From positions 1 through 6,716 of the forward strand of contig DCUZ01000107.1 of the NCBI GenBank assembly GCA_002327305.1: 6,716 nucleotides of DNA. Direction: 5' to 3'. A model generated the notes under the pieces. The model did no database searches and was not told the origin of the DNA. It was given only the letters and a program-made list of their open reading frames with translations. Source of the stretch: Holophagales bacterium UBA2201 (GTDB taxonomy: Bacteria; Acidobacteriota; Thermoanaerobaculia; UBA2201). A program made the translations under genes and the position numbers. Below are positions 1 through 4,920 of the stretch, one piece after another. Each line of letters starts with the position of its first letter. Positions within the stretch are counted from its first letter, which is position 1.

Positions 1-218
1 ACATCTTAAATGGGCGCTACACCATCCAGCCCGAGCAAAACCTCCAAATCAATGATGTATTTTCAGCTTTAGGGATCCCGTGCACCCATGATGGGGCCTA
101 TGCCCGGATTGAAGTGCTCGAAGGCGGAGTTCTTTATCCATATGCCTCCGTGGTGGATAACAGGACCGGCGACGCGATCTTCGTCACATTGACGAAAGAC
201 TTCAGGTCAGGAGGGTAA
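1..218 (+). CDS. C-terminal end of an exported beta-rich protein (partial, 5' end outside window)
   Basis: An open frame enters from the left edge (first full codon at position 3) and runs 71 codons to TAA at 216-218. The residues include the stretches ARIEVLEGG and YASVVDNRTGDAIFV. From memory, a Y-x-S-V-V-D-N-x-T-G-D-x-x-F-V ending is common at the C-terminus of large secreted beta-sandwich proteins of acidobacterial-type genomes; the function of that module is not known to me. The preceding part (INDVFSALGIP) fits the same module. No catalytic residues are visible in this fragment, so the full protein could be a surface protein or an enzyme with this tail. Its stop codon lies in the ribosome binding site region of the next gene, which starts two bases later, so the two are probably co-transcribed. 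Base use is less GC-rich than in the minus-strand genes. Confidence 0.75.
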   Translation, partial: ILNGRYTIQPEQNLQINDVFSALGIPCTHDGAYARIEVLEGGVLYPYASVVDNRTGDAIFVTLTKDFRSGG

Positions 219-219
219 A

Positions 220-375
220 ATGAAAATCACGAATAATTCTCTTCCTTGGTCATTGGCACTTCTGGGTCTCGTGGGGGCGCTATTTCTGCCGTCTGTCGCC
301 TTCTGCCAGACGCCATGCACCCTGACCCCGCCGCCGAATAATAGGGGACAGTCACCTATTTATTGGGCAATTTAG
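220..375 (+). CDS. Short signal-peptide protein, probably truncated N-terminus of a broken gene
   Basis: ATG at 220-222 is preceded by GGAGGG at 210-215, a strong ribosome binding site that overlaps the stop of the upstream gene. The 51-residue product starts MKITNNSLPW and has a hydrophobic core (LALLGLVGALFLPSVAF), a typical Sec signal peptide ending near residue 31-32 (AFC before QTPC). A lipobox is not convincing because F precedes the Cys. After the Pro-rich stretch TPPPN the frame enters a palindrome at 340-360 and stops at TAG 373-375, so the last 12 or so residues are repeat-derived and not original protein. A remnant of the downstream part may persist to 533 in another frame. The simplest reading is that a secreted protein gene was interrupted by a small repeat. 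A genuine short secreted peptide is less likely. Confidence 0.5.
   Translation: MKITNNSLPWSLALLGLVGALFLPSVAFCQTPCTLTPPPNNRGQSPIYWAI
340..360. repeat. 21-base near-perfect palindrome inserted in a secreted-protein gene
   Basis: The arms AATAGGGGAC and GTCACCTATT flank one central A and pair at 9 of 10 positions, the only exception being G346 opposite A354. The motif with GGGGACAGTCACC at its core resembles, from memory, palindromes that accompany REP-associated tyrosine transposases (RAYT/TnpA-REP) and are scattered in many GC-rich genomes. No transposase is encoded here, so if it is mobile it would move in trans. It lies inside the short secreted gene and supplies its premature stop region. 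The sequence shows the palindrome directly; its link to a transposase family is inference. Confidence 0.6.
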
Positions 376-380
376 AATGA

Positions 381-533
381 CTGTTGGATGGTGATTCCGG
401 CGATATCTGATCACTTGACAACTTCCGGCGCAACGCGCCACTATGGATCACGGATGCGACCGTGAATACGAATGAGAGTGTGGCTTTATACCGGGCCTAC
501 CTGCAGGAGAACGACCTTCCGGGGAGGCCGTAG
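381..533 (+). pseudogene. Remnant of coding sequence, probable 3' part of the interrupted secreted gene
   Basis: In the frame of position 381 the sequence reads LLDGDSGDI, then TGA (408-410), then SLDNFRRNAPLWITDATVNT and on to RAYLQENDLPGRP, ending at TAG 531-533. The 40 codons after the TGA look protein-like: varied residues, soluble composition and no low-complexity bias. They have no ATG start or ribosome binding site of their own. The frame differs from that of the signal-peptide fragment at 220-375, and two TGA codons (378-380, 408-410) interrupt it. I read this as the decayed tail of the gene that starts at 220, separated by the palindrome insertion and at least one frameshift plus one nonsense change. 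It is equally possible that it belongs to a different lost gene. The product family is not recognised. Confidence 0.35.
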
Positions 534-559
534 GTTCTTCCCGCTTGAAATGGTTGCAA

Positions 560-588
560 GGGGGGCGATGGCGCCCCCCTGATTTTTT
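560..588 (+). terminator. Rho-independent terminator of the rightward genes
   Basis: An 8-bp perfect GC stem (GGGGGGCG at 560-567 with CGCCCCCC at 572-579) closes a 4-base loop and is followed by TGATTTTTT. Stem strength and the T run are as expected for an intrinsic terminator acting on + strand transcripts. On the opposite strand the hairpin is followed by TTGCAACC, so it is not an efficient terminator for the leftward genes. Confidence 0.85.
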
Positions 589-595
589 GAACAAA

Positions 596-623
596 CCAAT
601 GCCGCAGGTCGGAGGACCTGCGC
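596..623. repeat. 28-base direct repeat, copy 1, containing hairpin A1
   Basis: This copy is identical base for base to 674-701. It contains a perfect 8-bp stem, CGCAGGTC (603-610) and GACCTGCG (615-622), closed by loop GGAG. Similarity drops just past the end (ACCATC against TACATC). It lies in the convergent intergenic region and is a REP-like small palindromic element. Confidence 0.85.
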
Positions 624-641
624 ACCATCACTGAAATGGGA

Positions 642-661
642 GGCCGACTCTCCAGTCGGCC
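642..661. repeat. Hairpin B, 8-bp stem with CTCC loop between the two direct repeats
   Basis: GGCCGACT (642-649) and AGTCGGCC (654-661) form a perfect 8-bp stem around loop CTCC (650-653). The loop is the exact reverse complement of the GGAG loop of the flanking hairpins, so on the - strand this element also displays GGAG. Its centre is 39 bases from the centre of each flanking hairpin. Confidence 0.8.
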
Positions 662-673
662 AATCCCGAGGTT

Positions 674-701
674 CCAATGCCGCAGGTCGGAGGACCTGCG
701 C
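674..701. repeat. 28-base direct repeat, copy 2, containing hairpin A2
   Basis: This is the second identical copy of the unit at 596-623, with stem arms 681-688 and 693-700 and loop GGAG (689-692). Its last base is also the last base of the stop codon of the leftward gene that ends at 701, so the repeat directly abuts that gene's end and may have supplied its final codons. On the leftward strand no T run follows, so it does not look like an intrinsic terminator, though it could protect the 3' end of the mRNA. Confidence 0.85.
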
Positions 702-1111
702 TACATCCCGCCCCGCGCCCTGAGCATTCGCCCGAGCCCGCCCAGAGTGACCGGAGGCAGGAAGGCGGAAAACACCAGGGCTTTCTCCCCCATCTCCCCC
801 GCCAGTGCCTCCCACGGCCGCGGATCGGTCACAACGCCCGGCGCGGTGCCCGCAAACAGGACATTCCCAAAAACCGGGAAGTGGTAGGCCGGACGGTCGG
901 CGGGAAACGGCCGCTGGGACCACCCTTCCGGCAGGGCGGGGGCCGGGGCATCGGTGCGCAGGTCGAAAACGACCGCGCCGGCCGCGCTCGGGGCCGGCGC
1001 GTCGATGGTCACCGAACAGGCGGGGAAGTCCAGGCGGTACCCGGTCCCCTTCCGGGGATCAGGCAGGCGTTGGAGCCGCCCGTCAGAGAAGATGGGTGTC
1101 CCGGTACTCAC
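701..1111 (-). CDS. Hypothetical protein, 136 residues, overlapping the mutase gene end
   Basis: The frame opens with GTG at 1111 and ends with TAG at 701-703. I do not recognise the family. The product is soluble-looking, with no signal peptide or membrane segment. It is rich in Pro, Ala and Gly, with aromatic-containing stretches such as GYRLDFPACSVTIDAP and RPAYHFPVFGNVLFAG in its middle and a C-terminus ending LGRMLRARGGM. It overlaps the last 29 bases of the mutase gene, so its start would depend on translational coupling; no clear ribosome binding site precedes the GTG, and no ATG is available downstream. The stop codon touches a REP-like repeat, so the last residues could be repeat-derived and the protein could be a truncated version of a longer one. 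That the frame stays open over 400 bases past the mutase supports a real gene, but high GC makes chance ORFs common. Confidence 0.5.
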   Translation of the reverse strand: MSTGTPIFSDGRLQRLPDPRKGTGYRLDFPACSVTIDAPAPSAAGAVVFDLRTDAPAPALPEGWSQRPFPADRPAYHFPVFGNVLFAGTAPGVVTDPRPWEALAGEMGEKALVFSAFLPPVTLGGLGRMLRARGGM

Positions 1112-2723
1112 CGAACACGTCGCGCAGGGCGTTGGAGATCTCCCCGATGGTGGCGTAGGCCTTCACCGCCGCCAGGATGGGGGGGACCAGGTTGGCATCG
1201 CCGGCGGCCGCGGCCTTCAACTCGGCCAGCCGGGCCGCCGCGGCGGCATTGTCGCGGCGGGCGCGCACGGCGGCGGTGCGGGCCTTCTGGTCGGCCTCCA
1301 CCTCCGGGGGAATGCGCAGGAGGGGCAGTTCCCGCTCCTCCTTCTCCTGGAACTGGTTCACCCCCACCACCACCCTCTCCTTCCGCTCCGTCTCCTTCTG
1401 ATACCGGTAGGCCGACTCCTGGATCTCCTTCTGCTGGAACCCCGCCTGGATGGCCTTCAGCGCCCCGCCCAGGTCGTCGATCTTCTTCAGATACGCCTGC
1501 ACCTCCCTGACGATGTCGTCGGTCCACCGCTCGATCAGGTAGGAGCCGGCGAAGGGATCCACCGCGTCGGCGATGCCGCTCTCATAGGCGATGACCTGCT
1601 GGGTGCGGAGGGCGATCTTGGCGGAGGCCTCCGTCGGAAGGGCCAGGGCCTCATCATAAGAGTTGGTGTGGAGCGACTGGGTCCCGCCGGCCACGGCGGC
1701 GAAGGCCTGGAGGCAGACGCGGACGATGTTGACTTCGGGCTGTTGGGCCGTCAGCATGCAGCCCGCGGTCTGGGTGTGGAACCTCAGCAGGAGCGACTCC
1801 TCCTTTTGCGCCCCGAACCGCTCCCGCATGATGCCGGCCCAGAGGCGCCTCGCCGCCCGGAACTTGGCGATCTCCTCCAAAACGTTGTTGTGGGCGTTGA
1901 AGAAGAAGGAGAGGCGGGGGGCGATGGCATCCACCCCGAGACCCCGCTCCTGCGCGTAATTCACGTACTCGATGGCGTTGGCAAAGGTGAAGGCCAGCTC
2001 CTGCGTGGCGGTGGAGCCCGCCTCCCGGATGTGGTAGCCGGAGATGGAGATGGTGTTGAACTTCGGGGCGGCGTCCTTGCAGTAGGCGATGATGTCGGTC
2101 ACCAGCCGCATGGAGGGGAGCGGCGGGTAGATGTAGGTGCCGCGGGCGATGTACTCCTTGAGGAGGTCGTTCTGGACCGTCCCGCGCACGGCGGAAAACG
2201 GTACCCCCTGCTTCTCGGCGATGGCGAGATACATGGCCAGGATGACGGCCGCGGTGGAATTGATGGTCATGGAGGTGGAAATCTTGTCCAGCGGCAGGCC
2301 GTCGAAGAGGGTCTCCATGTCGGCCAGGGAGTCGATGGCGACCCCCACCTTGCCCACCTCCCCCGCCGCGAGCGGATCGTCGGAGTCGTAGCCGATCTGC
2401 GTGGGGAGGTCGAAGGCCACCGAAAGCCCCGTCTGCCCCTGCGTCAGGAGGTACTTGTACCGCTTGTTGGACTCGGCGGCCGTGGAGAAGCCGGAGTACT
2501 GCCGCATCGTCCAGAAGCGGCCCCGGTACATGGTGGGATAGACGCCCCGGGTGAACGGGAATTCGCCCGGGAGCCCCACGGAGGCATCGAGGTCCCGCCC
2601 ATCGAGGTCCGCGTTGGTATAGAGGGGCTGCACCGTCCGCCCGGAAAGGGTGGTGAACTCGGGCTTGCGGAGGGTCTCCCCCTCGATGGACTTTAAGTAT
2701 TCGTTCAATTTTTCCTTTTTCAT
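1083..2723 (-). CDS. Methylmalonyl-CoA mutase, large (catalytic N-terminal domain) subunit
   Basis: The 546-residue product is the TIM-barrel substrate-binding part of an adenosylcobalamin-dependent acyl-CoA mutase, which interconverts (R)-methylmalonyl-CoA and succinyl-CoA in propionate metabolism. Family motifs are intact: RQYSGFST (74-81), SVAFDLPTQIGYDSD (101-115), RGTVQNDLLKEYIARG (180-195), PPLPSMR (200-206), SGYHIREAG (228-236) and RFHTQTAGCMLTAQQPEVN (314-332). Tyr76 and Arg206 match the residues that mark methylmalonyl-CoA mutase; isobutyryl-CoA mutases have Phe and Gln there. Gln184 and His231 fit the conserved active-site Gln and His. The protein ends at the linker (VFGEYRDTHLL) and has no DxHxxG B12-binding domain, so it must pair with a separate small subunit of about 130-140 residues that is not in this window. 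An in-frame upstream extension to 2882 exists but reads through heptamer repeats; the ATG at 2721-2723, giving MKKEKLNEYL, is where family homology begins. Confidence 0.95.
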   Translation of the reverse strand: MKKEKLNEYLKSIEGETLRKPEFTTLSGRTVQPLYTNADLDGRDLDASVGLPGEFPFTRGVYPTMYRGRFWTMRQYSGFSTAAESNKRYKYLLTQGQTGLSVAFDLPTQIGYDSDDPLAAGEVGKVGVAIDSLADMETLFDGLPLDKISTSMTINSTAAVILAMYLAIAEKQGVPFSAVRGTVQNDLLKEYIARGTYIYPPLPSMRLVTDIIAYCKDAAPKFNTISISGYHIREAGSTATQELAFTFANAIEYVNYAQERGLGVDAIAPRLSFFFNAHNNVLEEIAKFRAARRLWAGIMRERFGAQKEESLLLRFHTQTAGCMLTAQQPEVNIVRVCLQAFAAVAGGTQSLHTNSYDEALALPTEASAKIALRTQQVIAYESGIADAVDPFAGSYLIERWTDDIVREVQAYLKKIDDLGGALKAIQAGFQQKEIQESAYRYQKETERKERVVVGVNQFQEKEERELPLLRIPPEVEADQKARTAAVRARRDNAAAAARLAELKAAAAGDANLVPPILAAVKAYATIGEISNALRDVFGEYRDTHLL

Positions 2724-2732
2724 GGCCCGTCC

Positions 2733-2741
2733 ATTATAGCA
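2733..2741 (-). promoter_or_regulatory. Extended -10 promoter candidate for the mutase gene
   Basis: On the leftward strand the sequence TGCTATAAT is a perfect extended -10 element (TGnTATAAT) ending only nine bases before the mutase ATG. The -35 region is weak (TTGTGC with a 16-base spacer). Transcription from it would start within a few bases of the ATG, giving a leaderless or nearly leaderless mRNA. Alternatively it is chance and the GGACGGG before the ATG acts as a weak ribosome binding site on a longer transcript. Confidence 0.4.
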
Positions 2742-2785
2742 AATGTGAAATGGGGCACAAAGATTGCTCCCCCCACCCTGTATCT

Positions 2786-2806
2786 CGCAGCTGGCAGTTG
2801 GCAGCT
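2786..2806. repeat. Heptamer tandem repeat tract 1 (three units)
   Basis: Three consecutive 7-base units read CGCAGCT, GGCAGTT, GGCAGCT. On the - strand they read AGCTGCC, AACTGCC, AGCTGCG. This is a short tandemly repeated heptamer type in noncoding DNA between feoB and the mutase gene. Confidence 0.55.
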
Positions 2807-2850
2807 CGCCCGCCATCGCTCTCCGGCCCACCCACACCCTGAATAGACTT

Positions 2851-2892
2851 CCGCCTTCCACCTTCCGGCTTCCGGCTTCCATCGTCCGTCTT
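2851..2892. repeat. Heptamer tandem repeat tract 2 (six degenerate units)
   Basis: Six consecutive 7-base units fit C-C-N-N-C-(T/G)-T: CCGCCTT, CCACCTT, CCGGCTT, CCGGCTT, CCATCGT, CCGTCTT. Two neighbouring units are identical. The strand asymmetry is strong (pyrimidine-rich on +, purine-rich GGAAG on -). It lies immediately after the feoB stop codon and could form an imperfect purine mRNA tail, but no function is shown. Confidence 0.65.
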
Positions 2893-2893
2893 C

Positions 2894-2911
2894 GATGATC
2901 AGCTGATCATC
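2894..2911. repeat. 18-base perfect palindrome over the feoB stop codon
   Basis: GATGATCAG followed by CTGATCATC is perfectly self-complementary over 18 bases and includes the feoB TGA (complement at 2899-2901). In RNA it gives a 7-bp stem with an AGCT loop. On the leftward strand it is followed by CGAAGACGG with no T run, so it is not a classical terminator. It could be a 3'-end hairpin, a protein site, or chance from the coding sequence. Confidence 0.5.
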
Positions 2912-4920
2912 CTCTGGATCGCCATCGCCCCCTGGTAAAAACCCACACCGACCAACCACCCCAACGCGCTGGTCCAGAGAATGGCGGCGACGGCCCAGCG
3001 CGCACCCGCTTCACGCCGGATGACGGCGATGGTGGAAAGGCACGGGATGTAGAGAAGCGACATCAGCATGAAGGCATAGGCCGCCAGCGGCCCGAAGTGG
3101 AGAGGGAGGGCCTCCTCCAGCGGCAAGGGGGCCATGAGGGTCCCGAGGGTCCCCACCACGATCTCCTTGGCCAGGATGCCGGCCAGAAGGGCCACCGCGG
3201 CCTGGTGGAACCCGAACCCCGCGGGGGCCAGGGCGGGAGCCACGGCGTCTCCGATCCGGCCGGCCCAACTGTCGGCCGAACCGTAGGGGACGCCGGGAGG
3301 CATGCTGCTGAGGACCCAGATCACGAGGACCCCGGCGAAGATCACCGTTCCGGCCTTCTTGAGGAAGAGGCGGCCGCGCGTCCACATGTGGAACAGGGCC
3401 CCCCTGAGGGCGGGCCGCCGGTAGGGGGGCAGTTCCATCACCAGGGGCGCGGGGGTCCCCCGGAAGAAGAAGCGCTGGAAGATCTGGGCGCTGGCAAACG
3501 CCAGGAGGACCCCGACCATATACAGGGAGAGGACCACCAGTCCCTGGTGCTTTTTGAAGAAGACGCCGGCGAAAAGGGTGTAGATGGGGAGGCGGGCGGC
3601 GCAGGACATGAAGGGGATGACGAGGATGGTGAGGATCCGGTCGCGGGGGGTCTCCAGGATGCGCGTCCCCATCACGGCGGGGACGTTGCATCCGAAGCCC
3701 AGGGCCATGGGGAGGAACGACTTTCCGTGAAGCCCCATGCCGTGCATGACACGGTCCACCAGGAACGCGGCCCTTGCCATGTAGCCGGAGTCCTCCAGCA
3801 TCGAGATGAAAAAAAAGAGAAGGAGGATGTTGGGAAGGAACGCGACCACCGATCCGACGCCGGAGATGAGCCCCCCGTTGACGAGCGAGGCGACCCAGGC
3901 GGGGGCGTTGACGACCAGCAAGGCGTCTTCCAGCGCGGCGCCGATCCAGCCGAAAGCCCCGTGAAGCAGCCCGGCAAGGGGGTTGCCGAGGGTGAAGACC
4001 AGCTGGAAGGCCACGTAGACGATGAACAGGAAAACGGGAAGCCCCAACAGGCGGTGGGTCAGGAGAGCGTCGAGGCGGTTGGACCAGTCGATGCGTCGCT
4101 GCATGGAATAATCGCGCACCGCCTCCACCATGACGCCCTGGGCGAAGCCGTGGCGCCGCTCGGCCATCATCTCGTGGAGGTCGCACAATCCCACCCTCAT
4201 GCAGAGGCGGGCGGCCTCCTCGGCGGCCTCCCTCCGGAGGGCGCGCCCCCCCTCGAGGCGGTCGAGGCGCGCCAGGACCTCGGGATCCTCCTCCAGCATC
4301 TTGGCCGCCACCCACCGGGGCGGCATCCCCGGCCACTCCGCGGGCGCGATCCGACCGCCGAGCCGGTCCAGGAGACCGTCCAGATCTTCGCCGTAACTGA
4401 GGTGCAGGGGCTCGATCGGTCCCGACGCCGCCTCCGCCATCGCCGCCTTCAGTTCCCCCAGACCCTCCCCCCGGCTGGCCGTCAAGGGGACCACCGGAAC
4501 CCGCAGAAGGGCGCCCAGGGCCCCAATGCCCACCTCCAGCCCCTTCTCCCGGGCGGCATCCATCATGTTCACGGCCAGGACGGTGCGGGCCCCCAGCTCT
4601 CGCACCTGGGCGAGGAGGTAGAGGCCGCGGTCGAGCACCGTGGCGTCCACCACCACGACCACCACGTCGGGCGCCTCCTCCACGATGAACCGGCGGGCGA
4701 CGGCCTCGTCCAGGGATCCGGCGGTGAGGCCGTAGATGCCCGGCAGGTCCACCACCTTCGCCCGGCGGTCTCCGATTTGGCAGACCCCTTCTTTCTTCTC
4801 CACCGTAACGCCGGGCCAGTTTCCGGTGTGCTGGTGGAGCCCCGTCAGGGCGTTGAAGAGGGTGGTTTTTCCGCTGTTGGGATTCCCCGCCAGCCCGACC
4901 AGCAGATCAGACCCCGTCAT
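2899..4920 (-). CDS. feoB: Ferrous iron transport protein B (FeoB)
   Basis: This 673-residue inner-membrane protein imports Fe(II), gated by an N-terminal GTP-binding domain. G motifs are visible: G1 GNPNSGKTT (12-20), G2 Thr39 in GVTVEKKEG, G3 DLPG (58-61), G4 NMMD (118-121) and a G5-like TASRGEG (147-153). Residues 160-280 are the helical spacer. The membrane region from about 290 holds both gate repeats: EDSGYMARAAFLVDR (376-390) with GFGCNVPAVMGTR (408-420) and IPFMSCAARLPIY (435-447), then LAKEIVVGTLG (583-593) and YIPCLSTIAVI (624-634). The conserved Cys residues 411, 440 and 627 are present. Length is normal for the family, without a long C-terminal extension. I chose ATG at 4918-4920 because family homology begins directly there; a GTG at 4959 would add 13 unrelated residues. 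The start lacks a ribosome binding site but overlaps the upstream gene by 14 bases, pointing to translational coupling. Confidence 0.97.
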   Translation of the reverse strand: MTGSDLLVGLAGNPNSGKTTLFNALTGLHQHTGNWPGVTVEKKEGVCQIGDRRAKVVDLPGIYGLTAGSLDEAVARRFIVEEAPDVVVVVVDATVLDRGLYLLAQVRELGARTVLAVNMMDAAREKGLEVGIGALGALLRVPVVPLTASRGEGLGELKAAMAEAASGPIEPLHLSYGEDLDGLLDRLGGRIAPAEWPGMPPRWVAAKMLEEDPEVLARLDRLEGGRALRREAAEEAARLCMRVGLCDLHEMMAERRHGFAQGVMVEAVRDYSMQRRIDWSNRLDALLTHRLLGLPVFLFIVYVAFQLVFTLGNPLAGLLHGAFGWIGAALEDALLVVNAPAWVASLVNGGLISGVGSVVAFLPNILLLFFFISMLEDSGYMARAAFLVDRVMHGMGLHGKSFLPMALGFGCNVPAVMGTRILETPRDRILTILVIPFMSCAARLPIYTLFAGVFFKKHQGLVVLSLYMVGVLLAFASAQIFQRFFFRGTPAPLVMELPPYRRPALRGALFHMWTRGRLFLKKAGTVIFAGVLVIWVLSSMPPGVPYGSADSWAGRIGDAVAPALAPAGFGFHQAAVALLAGILAKEIVVGTLGTLMAPLPLEEALPLHFGPLAAYAFMLMSLLYIPCLSTIAVIRREAGARWAVAAILWTSALGWLVGVGFYQGAMAIQRMIS

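Noticed and set aside
596..701. Possible CRISPR array (two identical 28-base repeats with a 50-base interval)
   Set aside because: Only two copies, each nearly a complete palindrome, and the interval itself contains a third hairpin; no cas genes in the window. REP/BIME fits better.
486..923. Minus-strand ORF (145 codons) across the repeat region
   Set aside because: It reads through the REP-like hairpins (repeated AQVLRPAAL), the terminator and part of the gene at 701-1111 in another frame; repeat-derived and not a gene.
677..1510. Plus-strand ORF starting in the second direct repeat
   Set aside because: Opposite to two leftward genes; the translation is dominated by Arg, Pro and Gly, typical of noncoding frames in GC-rich DNA.
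954..2696. Long + strand ORF (580 codons) opposite the mutase gene
   Set aside because: It is the antisense shadow of a clear methylmalonyl-CoA mutase in high-GC DNA; the translation is biased to Gly, Arg, Leu and His and matches no family.
2724..2882. N-terminal extension of the mutase to the start at 2882
   Set aside because: The extra 53 residues are translated heptamer repeats and promoter sequence; family homology begins after the ATG at 2721-2723.
2724..2898. Cobalamin riboswitch sought upstream of the B12-dependent mutase
   Set aside because: The gap is only 175 bases, largely heptamer repeats, with no B12-box-like sequence or multi-helix fold visible.
2894..2911. Palindrome considered as the feoB transcription terminator
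   Set aside because: No T run follows on the leftward strand and the stem is short and AT-rich.
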